The position numbers were made by a program, and so were the translations under genes. Below the pieces are notes generated by a model. It ran no database searches and was not told the DNA's origin. It was given only the letters and a program-made list of their open reading frames with translations. Below are positions 53,715-61,387 of a stretch of DNA of 64,000 bases, in pieces. Every line of letters starts with the position of its first letter. Position 1 is the stretch's first letter. This DNA comes from a bacterium (GTDB lineage: Bacteria; Krumholzibacteriota; Krumholzibacteriia; LZORAL124-64-63). Location of the stretch: contig JAAEQC010000143.1 of assembly GCA_024231905.1 (NCBI GenBank), positions 28,833 to 92,832 on the forward strand, read 5' to 3'.

Positions 53715-54848
53715 GTGCCGGTGGACACGACTCTCCGCGTGGCCATGATCGGCCAGAAGGGCTATCCGCCGGTGCACGGCGGTATCGAGCGGCACGTGGC
53801 CGAACTGGCCGCGCGCCTGCCCGCGCTCGGGATCGAAGTCGATATCTACAGCCGACCCCACTACAGCGATGCCGACGGACCGGTGGATCTGCCCGGCGTC
53901 CGGGTACGCCGGTTGCCCAGCCTGCCGACCAAGCACCTGGATGCCCTGTCCCATACGGCCCTGGCCACCCTGCGTGAAATCGTCGGCGGGGCAGACGTCG
54001 TCCACTACCACGCTCTCGGCCCGGGACTCCTGTCGGGACTGCCGCGCCTGCTGGGACGCAGGCGGACGGTGGTCACGGTCCACGGCCTGGACTGGCAGCG
54101 GGACAAGTGGGGCGGCGTGGCTCGCTCGATCCTGAAGCTGGGGGAGAAGGGCGCCGTGCAGTTGCCCGACGCCACCATCGTGGTCTCGCAAGCATTGCGC
54201 CGCCACTACCGCCAGGCCCATGACCGGGACACCCGCTACATCCCCAACGGCATCGCACCGCCCGTGTACCGGACGCCGGACCTCATGCACGCCAGGGGCG
54301 TCGACGGGCCCTTCGTGCTCTTCGTGGGGCGGCTGGTCCCGGAGAAGGGGTGCCATCTGCTGCTGGAGGCCTGGCGCCGGTTGCCGGCGGCGATCCGGCG
54401 CGGCCGCAAGCTGGTGGTGGCGGGGGACGCCGGTTTCACGCCCGGCTACGTGGAGGACCTCAAGGCCGGGGCGCCGGAGGAAGCGGTGTTCCTGGGTTAT
54501 GTCCACGGCCCGATCCTGGAGGAGCTCTACACCAACGCCGACCTGGTGGCCTTGCCCTCGACCCTGGAGGGCCTGTCCATCACTCTGCTGGAGGGCATGA
54601 GCTACGCCCGCTGCTGCGTGGCGAGCGACATCCCGCCGAACCTGGAAGTGGCCGAGGGCCGAGCCGAGTTCTTTCCCAGCGGCGACGCGGAGGCGTTGTC
54701 GGATGCTCTGGCGGGGCTGCTGGACGATCCCGGGCGGCGAGAATCCCTGGGACAGCAGGCCCAGATGCATGCCATCGAGGAGTACAGCTGGGACCGGGTC
54801 GCGGCGGCGACGGCGGACCTCTACCGGGAAATCGTCGGCGGTCCATGA
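53715..54848 (+). CDS. Glycosyltransferase family 4 protein
   Basis: 377 residues from a GTG. N-terminal Rossmann half: VAMIGQKGYPPVHGGIERHVAELAARL, with the loop GG for donor phosphates. C-terminal half: FVGRLVPEKGCHLLLEAW, FLGYVHGPILEELYTNADLVALPSTLEGLSITLLEGMSY, holding the EX7E retaining motif. GT-B fold, cytoplasmic face. It would add a sugar to the polysaccharide unit started by the neighbouring transferase. tRNA-Gly follows 54 bases downstream. Confidence 0.9.
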   Translation: MPVDTTLRVAMIGQKGYPPVHGGIERHVAELAARLPALGIEVDIYSRPHYSDADGPVDLPGVRVRRLPSLPTKHLDALSHTALATLREIVGGADVVHYHALGPGLLSGLPRLLGRRRTVVTVHGLDWQRDKWGGVARSILKLGEKGAVQLPDATIVVSQALRRHYRQAHDRDTRYIPNGIAPPVYRTPDLMHARGVDGPFVLFVGRLVPEKGCHLLLEAWRRLPAAIRRGRKLVVAGDAGFTPGYVEDLKAGAPEEAVFLGYVHGPILEELYTNADLVALPSTLEGLSITLLEGMSYARCCVASDIPPNLEVAEGRAEFFPSGDAEALSDALAGLLDDPGRRESLGQQAQMHAIEEYSWDRVAAATADLYREIVGGP

Positions 54849-54858
54849 CAAATCGGGG

Positions 54859-54886
54859 TTGACAACGCGCTGCCCGGTATTACTTT
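54859..54886 (+). promoter_or_regulatory. tRNA-Gly promoter
   Basis: TTGACA, 16-base spacer, TACTTT, with the expected start near 54893, about ten bases before the tRNA. Confidence 0.55.
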
Positions 54887-54902
54887 CTCTCCTACCTTTC
54901 GA

Positions 54903-54978
<76 letters not shown>

Positions 54979-54982
54979 TACC

Positions 54983-55011
54983 GGGGGAAACCGCACGGTT
55001 TCCCCCTTTTT
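54983..55011 (+). terminator. Terminator of tRNA-Gly
   Basis: GGGGGAAACCG and CGGTTTCCCCC pair over 11 bp, followed by TTTTT, five bases after the CCA end. Confidence 0.9.
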
Positions 55012-55047
55012 CCTGCCCGGGTCGGTGCGCTACAGCCGGTGCTCCGG

Positions 55048-55076
55048 TTGACAGCGCGCAGGCCTTCGCGCATGAT
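55048..55076 (+). promoter_or_regulatory. tRNA-Cys promoter
   Basis: TTGACA, 17-base spacer, CATGAT. The start would be near 55083, about 20 bases before the tRNA. Confidence 0.6.
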
Positions 55077-55103
55077 GAGCGCAGGGAAAAACGTGCATCG
55101 GGA

Positions 55104-55178
55104 GGCGGCATAGCCAAGAGGCTAAGGCGACGGTCTGCAAAACCGTTATCCCCGGTTCGAGTCCGGGTGCCGCCTCCA
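55104..55178 (+). tRNA. tRNA-Cys (GCA)
   Basis: 75 bases. Acceptor GGCGGCA pairs with TGCCGCC. Anticodon loop CTGCAAA has GCA, stem CGGT/ACCG. T-loop GGTTCGAGTCC. Discriminator T and CCA are encoded, as expected for tRNA-Cys. Confidence 0.97.
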
Positions 55179-55183
55179 GCACG

Positions 55184-55209
55184 GCCGGCGTTTGACGCCG
55201 GCTTTTTTT
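55184..55209 (+). terminator. Terminator of tRNA-Cys
   Basis: GCCGGCG-TTTGA-CGCCGGC followed by seven T. Confidence 0.93.
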
Positions 55210-55214
55210 CGTCC

Positions 55215-55243
55215 TTTACACGCTCAGCCCCTCTGCCGATGAT
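55215..55243 (+). promoter_or_regulatory. tRNA-Leu promoter
   Basis: TTTACA, 17-base spacer, GATGAT, starting about 17 bases before the tRNA. It may also transcribe the glycosyltransferase gene behind the tRNA, since no terminator intervenes. Confidence 0.5.
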
Positions 55244-55259
55244 GGTCCCACGCACCTGT

Positions 55260-55347
55260 GCCGGGATGGCGAAACTGGTAGACGCAGGGGACTTAAAATC
55301 CCCCGGGACGTTGTCTCTTGCCGGTTCGATTCCGGCTCCCGGCACCA
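55260..55347 (+). tRNA. tRNA-Leu (TAA)
   Basis: 88 bases with a long variable arm typical of tRNA-Leu. Acceptor GCCGGGA pairs with TCCCGGC. Anticodon loop CTTAAAA has TAA. Discriminator A and CCA encoded. The following glycosyltransferase gene begins 40 bases later. Confidence 0.97.
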
Positions 55348-55387
55348 CTTCGACGATCCGTCGCCCGTCCGCCCCGCGGAGGTTGCC

Positions 55388-56530
55388 TTGCGCCTCGCCT
55401 TCCTGTCCATAGGTCGCCACATCCACACCGAGCGCTGGATCCGCTGGTTCGCCGACCGGGGCCACGATTGCCACCTGCTGACGGTGCAGCCCGGGCTCGT
55501 GGACGGCGTGACGGTCCACGACATCACCACGGCGGGCGGTCCCAAGCCCCTGCGGTACGCGCGCTCCCTGATCAAGGTGCGGCGCTTGCTGCGGGAACTG
55601 GAACCGGACCTGTTGAACACCCACTTCCTCACGGGCTACGGTTACTGGGGGCATTTTTCGGGCTTCCATCCCAATGTGCTGACGGTTTGGGGGGACGACG
55701 TCTACGTGACGCCTTTCGAGAACCGCCTCAAGAACCTGTTGGCCCGGCGCGCCCTCGGAGGCTGCGACGCGCTGACGGGAGACTCGGCCGACATCCTGGC
55801 CTTGGCTGCCTCCCTCGGCGCGAATCCGGCCCGTAGTTACCGGGTACTGTGGGGCGTCGACTTCCAGGTCTTCGCGCCACGGGATGCCCGGGACTGGCGG
55901 CGCGGCCACGGCTTCGGGGACGAGGAGATCCTGTACTTCTCTCCGCGGAGCTACACCCAGCCCTACTACAACATCGACGTGGTCATCGAGGCGGCGGCCC
56001 GGGTCCTGGAACGGGAGCCCCGAGCGCGCTTCCTGTTCACGGGCTACGAGGGTGACCCGGCCCGCTTTCGCGAGCATGCCGGGCGGGCCGGCCTGGGTGA
56101 GTCCATGGTCATGCTGGGCCGATTGCCCCACGCGGAGTTCGCCACCGCCCTGGCCGCCTGTGACGTTTTCCTCTCGGTGCCGTCGGTGGACGCCACGGCC
56201 GTTAGTCTCCTGGAGGCCATGTCCTGCGGTACGGGCATCATCGTCTCGGCCCTGGCCTCGGCCCTGGAGTTCGTGGCGCACGGCCGCTCGGCCGTGGTGG
56301 TGCCACCCCGTGATGAGGATGCCCTGGTGGAAGCCATGCTGAGCTTCGCACGCGATCCCGAACTGGCCCCGCGCCTGGGCGCCGAAGCTCTGGCCGACGC
56401 CCGCCGCCAGGTTGGCTTCGACACCAACATGGCTTACGTGGACGGAATCTTCCGCGCCCTGGTCGACGGTGAGAAGACCTGGCCCACGGCAGTGGGCTTG
56501 CCGGCCCTGGGCGGAGGCGGTGGGACATGA
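55388..56530 (+). CDS. Glycosyltransferase family 4 protein
   Basis: 380 residues from a TTG with GCGGAGG upstream, giving MRLAFLSIGRHIHTERWI. N-terminal domain with HFLTGYGYWGHFSGFHP and LTVWGDDVYVTPF. C-terminal domain with LYFSPRSYTQPYYNIDVVIEAA, FTGYEGD and FLSVPSVDATAVSLLEAMSCG, where the EX7E region reads D-A-T-A-V-S-L-L-E. GT-B fold, probably acting on surface polysaccharide. It overlaps the next glycosyltransferase by ATGA. The three tRNAs separate it from the first part of the polysaccharide block. Confidence 0.88.
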   Translation: MRLAFLSIGRHIHTERWIRWFADRGHDCHLLTVQPGLVDGVTVHDITTAGGPKPLRYARSLIKVRRLLRELEPDLLNTHFLTGYGYWGHFSGFHPNVLTVWGDDVYVTPFENRLKNLLARRALGGCDALTGDSADILALAASLGANPARSYRVLWGVDFQVFAPRDARDWRRGHGFGDEEILYFSPRSYTQPYYNIDVVIEAAARVLEREPRARFLFTGYEGDPARFREHAGRAGLGESMVMLGRLPHAEFATALAACDVFLSVPSVDATAVSLLEAMSCGTGIIVSALASALEFVAHGRSAVVVPPRDEDALVEAMLSFARDPELAPRLGAEALADARRQVGFDTNMAYVDGIFRALVDGEKTWPTAVGLPALGGGGGT

Positions 56531-57501
56531 TGCTGTCGGTGGTCATCCCGACCCACGAGAAGCGAGACCTCCTGGATCGCACTCTGGCTGCCCTGCGGGA
56601 CCAGGACGCCGGCGCAGACCGGACCTGGGAGGTCGTGGTGGTGAACGATGGGTGCACCGACGGGACCGCCGTACTCCTGGCCGAGGCTGCTGCTCAGCCC
56701 GGCCCGCCCCTGAAGATCGTCACGCCGGAAAGCAACGTGGGACGGGCCCGGGCCCGCAACCTGGGCGCGCAGGCGGCCACAGGCCGCTGGATCCTCTTTC
56801 TGGACGACGATATCGTGGCGCCGCCGGGCCTGCTGGCGGCCCATCTGGACCTGCTCGAGGCCCATCCGGAGCGGGGGACCATCGGCTGGGCCGTCACCGA
56901 CGATTCGGTCCGGGACGCGCCCCATTTCCACTACCTGGACACGCGCGGCGTGGCCAAACTGACGGCGGGGGCGGCTCCGGCCCGCTACTTCGTCACCCAG
57001 AACGCGGCCGTGCCCCGGGTGGCTTTCCTGGCCGTCGGCGGCTTCGACGAGGAATTCGCCTCCTACGGCTTCGAGGACATGGAATTGGCCTTCCGACTGG
57101 AGGATCAGGCCGGCGTCGGTTTCCTCGCCCTGCCGGATCCTGTGCCGACCCACGTCCACCACCACACCCTGGCCCAGTACCTGGACAAGAAGGTCGAGTG
57201 CGGCCGGGCTTCCCTGAGCCAGTTGGGACGACGCCACCCGGGACGGCTGAGGGAGATGCGCCTGGAGCACGTCCTGCCGGCTCCCGGGGCCGACGGCGGT
57301 CTTCTGGGCCGTATCATCCGGACGGTTGCGGACGGACCCATGTCGCGTCTTCTGCGGCGGCTGGTGGCCTCATGGCCCGCAACACCGGATCACGAACCCC
57401 GCATGGCGGGGATCTACCTCCGACTCATGGATCTCCTCATTCTCTGCAGTTTCCGCCACGGCCTGCGCCAGGCAGACGATGCTGCCAATATGACGCAATA
57501 A
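56527..57501 (+). CDS. Glycosyltransferase family 2 protein
   Basis: 324 residues from the overlapping ATG. GT-A fold: LSVVIPTHEKRDLLDRTLAAL, VVVNDGCTDGTAV, NVGRARARNLGAQAATGRWILFLDDDIVAP with the metal-binding DDD, and the acceptor-site region GGFDEEFASYGFEDMELAFRL with ED. No membrane helix. An inverting transferase for the same polysaccharide is likely. It ends 193 bases before dnaK. Confidence 0.9.
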   Translation: MMLSVVIPTHEKRDLLDRTLAALRDQDAGADRTWEVVVVNDGCTDGTAVLLAEAAAQPGPPLKIVTPESNVGRARARNLGAQAATGRWILFLDDDIVAPPGLLAAHLDLLEAHPERGTIGWAVTDDSVRDAPHFHYLDTRGVAKLTAGAAPARYFVTQNAAVPRVAFLAVGGFDEEFASYGFEDMELAFRLEDQAGVGFLALPDPVPTHVHHHTLAQYLDKKVECGRASLSQLGRRHPGRLREMRLEHVLPAPGADGGLLGRIIRTVADGPMSRLLRRLVASWPATPDHEPRMAGIYLRLMDLLILCSFRHGLRQADDAANMTQ

Positions 57502-57625
57502 TCCGCCACGTTGACACTTGCGCCAGCCACGGCCGGAGATCCGTTGGATGGTCGGGTCCGCGCGAATTGCTCCTAATCTACTGCTAAACAAGGCAATAAC
57601 ATGATTCTCTGCTCGATTCACCGAG

Positions 57626-57642
57626 TGGCACGGAGGTTGTAA
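57626..57642 (+). promoter_or_regulatory. Sigma-54-like sequence upstream of dnaK (weak)
   Basis: TGGCACG-N4-TTGTAA has a perfect -24 half and correct spacing, but the -12 pair reads GT where GC is nearly invariant. It lies about 50 bases before the dnaK ATG. No CIRCE element is seen. Treat as a candidate only. Confidence 0.3.
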
Positions 57643-57694
57643 AGGGAGCCATGTAAAATGCGTCAACCTACGGACCTTCGGAGGAGAACCTGGC

Positions 57695-59623
57695 ATGGGC
57701 AAGATTATCGGTATCGATCTGGGCACGACCAACAGCGTCGTGGCGGTGATGGAGGGTGGCGAGGCCAACGTCATCCAGAACAAGGAAGGCAATCGCACCA
57801 CCCCGTCGGTGGTGGCGTGGAACAAGAACGGTGAACGTCTGGTGGGCCTGCTGGCCAAGCGCCAGGCCGTGACCAATCCCACCGATACGGTCTACTCCAT
57901 CAAGCGCTTCATGGGGCGCCGCTACGACGAGGTCGCCACGGAGATGACCGAGGTGCCCTACGAGGTGGTCAAGGGCGGCGGCGGAGAAGTGCGGGTCAAG
58001 ACCAGCCACGGCGAATTCTCACCCCCGGAGATCTCGGCCCAGGTCCTGCGCGCCCTCAAGGAGACCGCCGAGGAACACCTGGGCGAGACGGTGACCGAAG
58101 CGGTCATCACCGTACCGGCCTACTTCAACGACAGCCAGCGCCAGGCCACCAAGGACGCGGGCAAGATCGCCGGGCTGGAGGTCAAGCGGATCATCAACGA
58201 GCCCACGGCGGCTGCTTTCGCCTACGGTATGGAAAAGAACAAGGAAGAAGTGGTGGCGGTGTTCGATCTGGGCGGCGGCACCTTCGACATCTCCATTCTC
58301 GAGATCGGCGACGGCGTCTTCGAAGTGAAGGCCACCAACGGTGACACCCACTTGGGCGGCGACGACTTCGACCAGAAGGTCATCGACCACCTGGTGGACA
58401 GCTTCATCAGCACCGACGGCATCGACCTGAGCAAGGACCCCATGGCCCTGCAGCGCCTCAAGGAGGCGGCCGAGCAGGCCAAGCGGGAGCTGAGCAGCTC
58501 GACCCAGGCCGAGATCAACCTGCCCTTCATCACCGCCGACCAGAATGGTCCCAAGCACCTGACCATGACCCTGACGCGGGCCAAGTTCGAGAGCCTGGTG
58601 GCGGATCTGATCAAGCGTACGATCCAGCCCTGTCTGAACGCCCTGAAGGACGCGGGCATGAGCCCCGGCGACATCGACGAAGTGCTGGTGGTAGGCGGCT
58701 CCACGCGCATGCCGGCCATCCAGGAAAAGGTGAAGGAGATCTTCGAGAAGGAGCCCAATCGCACGGTGAACCCGGACGAGGTCGTGGCCATGGGCGCGGC
58801 CATCCAGGGTGGCGTGTTGGCTGGCGACGACGTGGGGGACATCGTGCTCCTGGACGTCACGCCTCTGAGCCTGGGCATCGAGACGTTGGGTGGGGTCATG
58901 ACCCGGCTCATCGATCGCAACACGACCATCCCCACCCGCAAGAGCCAGGTCTTCTCCACGGCGGCGGACAACCAGCCCACCGTGGACATCCACGTGCTCC
59001 AGGGCGAACGGGAGATGTCGCTGGACAACAAGACCATCGGCCAGTTCCAACTCACGGGCATCCCGCCCGCACCCCGGGGCCTGCCGCAGATCGAGGTCAC
59101 CTTCGACATCGACGCCAACGGCATCCTCTCGGTGAGCGCCGTGGACAAGGCCACAGGCAAGGAGCAGTCCATCAAGATCCAGGCCTCCAGCGGTCTTTCC
59201 GACGCTGAGATCGACAAGATGGTCGGCGACGCCGAATCCCACGCCGAAGAAGACAAGCAGAAGCGCGAATTGGTGGACGTCCGCAACGAGGCCGAGGCCC
59301 GGGTCCACCAGTCCCGGACCGCCATGAAGGACCTGGGCGACGACCTGGACAAGGATCTGGAGCAGGAAGTGGAAACCAAGATCAAGGCCGTGGAGGAGAT
59401 CCTCAAGAGCGACGATCCTGCCATGATCCGCACCGCCAGCGACGCGCTCATGGAAGCGGTGCAGAAACTGGCGGCCAAGGCCTACGAGAAGGCTTCGGCG
59501 GAGAAGCCGCAGGGCGGTGAAACCGACGCCGAGGGGCCTACGGACGAGCCCGCGCCCAAGGCCGGTGAGGCCCAGGACGGAGCCGTGGATGCGGATTATG
59601 AGGTAGTCGACGATGAAAGTTGA
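57695..59623 (+). CDS. dnaK: Chaperone protein DnaK (Hsp70)
   Basis: 642 residues. ATPase domain motifs: [52 protein letters not shown] and [13 protein letters not shown]. Substrate-binding domain: [20 protein letters not shown] and the helical lid to ~600. The C-terminal tail is acidic ([11 protein letters not shown]) where the canonical ending is EEVK-like. ATG with GGAGGAGA upstream. It refolds proteins with DnaJ and GrpE, neither of which is encoded nearby. It stands alone between glycosyltransferase genes and a sigma factor gene. Confidence 0.97.
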   Translation: MGKIIGIDLGTTNSVVAVMEGGEANVIQNKEGNRTTPSVVAWNKNGERLVGLLAKRQAVTNPTDTVYSIKRFMGRRYDEVATEMTEVPYEVVKGGGGEVRVKTSHGEFSPPEISAQVLRALKETAEEHLGETVTEAVITVPAYFNDSQRQATKDAGKIAGLEVKRIINEPTAAAFAYGMEKNKEEVVAVFDLGGGTFDISILEIGDGVFEVKATNGDTHLGGDDFDQKVIDHLVDSFISTDGIDLSKDPMALQRLKEAAEQAKRELSSSTQAEINLPFITADQNGPKHLTMTLTRAKFESLVADLIKRTIQPCLNALKDAGMSPGDIDEVLVVGGSTRMPAIQEKVKEIFEKEPNRTVNPDEVVAMGAAIQGGVLAGDDVGDIVLLDVTPLSLGIETLGGVMTRLIDRNTTIPTRKSQVFSTAADNQPTVDIHVLQGEREMSLDNKTIGQFQLTGIPPAPRGLPQIEVTFDIDANGILSVSAVDKATGKEQSIKIQASSGLSDAEIDKMVGDAESHAEEDKQKRELVDVRNEAEARVHQSRTAMKDLGDDLDKDLEQEVETKIKAVEEILKSDDPAMIRTASDALMEAVQKLAAKAYEKASAEKPQGGETDAEGPTDEPAPKAGEAQDGAVDADYEVVDDES

Positions 59624-59739
59624 AAAGACGACGCGAATAGGTTAGTATTCGGCCCAGCATCTGGGGGGCGGCCCGTTCGTCCCCCGGAACAAAAACTCCG
59701 CGAGAGCGTAAGCACTTGCAGACACGAAAAATAAAGTCT

Positions 59740-59768
59740 TTGACGAGAATGCCGAAACAGGCTAATAT
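59740..59768 (+). promoter_or_regulatory. Strong sigma-70 type promoter of the RpoD-like gene
   Basis: TTGACG, 17-base spacer, TAATAT, the best housekeeping-type promoter in the window. The start would be near 59775, giving a ~210-base leader. Confidence 0.75.
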
Positions 59769-59773
59769 TAGTC

Positions 59774-59788
59774 CGAGAATCATTCTCG
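59774..59788. promoter_or_regulatory. Fur-box-like palindrome at the transcription start
   Basis: CGAGAAT-C-ATTCTCG is a perfect 7-1-7 inverted repeat. It matches the Fur 7-1-7 consensus TGATAAT-N-ATTATCA at 10 of 14 paired positions. It sits at +1 of the promoter just upstream, where a repressor would block initiation. Confidence 0.45.
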
Positions 59789-59983
59789 ATTGGCGACTCG
59801 CTTGTTCCCCGGACCGGGCTGACCGGATCAACATTTTTAACAGGCACCTTGCGTTTTTGACATGCAGCTGGGAACTCGTGACGTGATGGGGCGTAAAGGC
59901 GTTCCAGTTGACAGGAAAAACATACCGGGTGAAGTCAAGATAAATTCCGACGGGGTTGGGCGACCGTCGAGGGAGGACGCAGC

Positions 59984-60838
59984 GTGTACGAAGTCGAACT
60001 GAGCAGTGACCGGCGCGAGGATCCGAGCCTGCAGCACTATCTGCAGACCATCGGTAAGCACAACCTGCTGACCAGGGAGGAGGAGTTCGAACTGGCCCGC
60101 CGGATCCGTACAGGTGACAAGGCGGCGCTGGACAAACTCGTCAACTCCAACCTGCGTTTCGTAGTGAGCGTGGCCAAGAAGTTCCTCAACCAGGGCCTCA
60201 GTTACATGGACCTCATCGCCGAGGGGAACATCGGCCTGATCACCGCCGCCAAGCGTTTCGACGAGCGGCGGGAGTTCCGGTTCATCTCCTACGCCGTCTG
60301 GTGGATCCGGCAGGCCATTCAGAAGGCCATCGCCGAGCAGACGAACACGGTGCGGCTGCCCATCAACCGCTCCCAGCAGGCCCAGCGCATGAAGCGGGTC
60401 TCCCAGTCCCTGGAGCAGAAGCACAAGCGCACCATCCGCGACGACGAGATCGCCGAGGCCATGAGCCTCGACCCGTTCAAGATGGGCCAGATCCGGGCGG
60501 CGAGCCGGCCGCTCATGAGTCTGGATCAGCCCCTGTACGACGACGACGTGACCCTGGCCGATACCCTGTCGGATCCAGAAGATCCGACGCCGGACGACGG
60601 TTACGTCACCGACGAACTGGTGCAGGAACTGGCTGATGCCATGCAGTTGCTCACGCCCCGGGAACGGAACATCGTGGCCCGCTACTATGGTTTGGGCTCG
60701 GTGGAAACTTCCTCGCTGGAGACCATCGGGCAGGACATCAACCTGTCCCGGGAGAGGGTGCGCCAGATCCGCAACCAGGCCCTGGCCAAGATGCGCGAGC
60801 ACGGCCACGGTGCGCGGCTGGTCGATTACCTGAACTAG
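59984..60838 (+). CDS. RpoD/SigA-family sigma factor, short form
   Basis: 284 residues from a GTG with GGGAGGA upstream. Region 1.2 DPSLQHYLQTIGKHNLLTREEEFELARRI, region 2 LRFVVSVAKKFLNQGLSYMDLIAEGNIGLITAAKRFD and RFISYAVWWIRQAIQKAIAEQ, region 3 and region 4 with LTPRERNIVARYYGL and INLSRERVRQIRNQAL. The acidic region 1.1 and the non-conserved insert of proteobacterial RpoD are missing; this is the layout and length of the primary sigma factor of Bacteroidetes. Primary versus group 2 sigma cannot be settled from this gene alone. Confidence 0.92.
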   Translation: MYEVELSSDRREDPSLQHYLQTIGKHNLLTREEEFELARRIRTGDKAALDKLVNSNLRFVVSVAKKFLNQGLSYMDLIAEGNIGLITAAKRFDERREFRFISYAVWWIRQAIQKAIAEQTNTVRLPINRSQQAQRMKRVSQSLEQKHKRTIRDDEIAEAMSLDPFKMGQIRAASRPLMSLDQPLYDDDVTLADTLSDPEDPTPDDGYVTDELVQELADAMQLLTPRERNIVARYYGLGSVETSSLETIGQDINLSRERVRQIRNQALAKMREHGHGARLVDYLN

Positions 60839-60845
60839 CGACGTC

Positions 60846-60903
60846 AGGCGCCCCGGCAGGCAACGGTTTTCCGTTGACACCGCACGGGGCGCCTGTTTTA
60901 TTT
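60846..60903 (+). terminator. Terminator of the sigma factor gene
   Basis: AGGCGCCCCG and CGGGGCGCCT form a 10-bp outer stem enclosing a CAACGG/CCGTTG hairpin, followed by GTTTTATTT. The tRNA-Val promoter overlaps its 3' half. Confidence 0.75.
60874..60902 (+). promoter_or_regulatory. tRNA-Val promoter embedded in the terminator
   Basis: TTGACA, 17-base spacer, TTTATT; the expected start is about seven bases before the tRNA. The -35 lies in the inner hairpin and the -10 is the terminator T-run. Confidence 0.6.
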
Positions 60904-60915
60904 CCCCGTCCGGGT

Positions 60916-60994
60916 GGGCGATTAGCTCAGTTTTGGTTAGAGCGCTTGTTTGACAGACAAGAGGTCACTGGTTCGAATCCAGTATCGCCCACCA
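60916..60994 (+). tRNA. tRNA-Val (GAC)
   Basis: 79 bases. Acceptor GGGCGAT pairs with ATCGCCC. Anticodon stem CTTGT/ACAAG with loop TTGACAG, anticodon GAC. T-arm CTGGTTCGAATCCAG. Discriminator A and CCA encoded. The D-loop is long (TCAGTTTTGGTTAGA). Confidence 0.96.
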
Positions 60995-61387
60995 CCACAC
61001 CGCATTTGATGAGAACGAGTTGTCCGGGAGGACGGCTCGTTTTTGTTTCTGTTGAAACGGGCAGGGGCAACACCGGGGCAACACTCGATTATCTCGGGAG
61101 TCGACTGCCCGATGGCCCTCCCGGAGGGTTCGTGATTGCCCGTTCCGGTCATGCCCCTGATCGCGCTGCGTCCAAGAGGCAGGCATCCTGCCGTCAGATG
61201 ACTCCCGATCCACCTACGCCCTCGATAGAGACCGACCGTTGACTCCGGAAGCCCGTTGTCCGTAGTCTCACAGCATCAGGCCCCGCCTTGACGTTCTAAC
61301 GACCCATATCGCCTGTTCATGCGTTGCGGCAGGTATACAAGATCGAGAAGCAGGATTATCACGACCAATAGACCAGGAGGCGTTTTC
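60995..61387 (+). other. Non-coding stretch between tRNA-Val and the propeller lipoprotein
   Basis: 393 bases with a terminator at the start and two adjacent GGGGCAACAC copies (61064-61073, 61075-61084). Short open frames here overlap the tRNA or lack ribosome-binding sites. I see no good promoter. It is the boundary between core genes and a stretch with a less extreme GC content, so a former integration site is possible. Confidence 0.5.
61014..61044 (+). terminator. Terminator of tRNA-Val
   Basis: AACGAG pairs with CTCGTT around an inner GTCC-GGGA-GGAC hairpin, running into TTTTTG. Confidence 0.7.

Larger units (their letters stand above)
59624..59983 (+). other. Regulatory gap before the RpoD-like gene
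   Basis: 360 AT-richer bases without a gene. It contains the strong promoter at 59740-59768, the palindrome at 59774-59788, and further -35-like TTGACA copies around 59854 and 59910 without good -10 partners, so several promoters are possible. No convincing dnaK terminator is seen; a loose GGGGG/CCCCC hairpin lies near 59664-59692. Confidence 0.6.

Noticed and set aside
57502..57694. CIRCE element or heat-shock operator before dnaK
   Set aside because: The sequence contains GAGTGGCAC but no inverted partner, so HrcA control is not supported.
60874..61242. 122-codon plus-strand frame overlapping tRNA-Val
   Set aside because: It reads through the whole tRNA, giving the familiar spurious RQEVTGSNPVSPT peptide, and has no ribosome-binding site.
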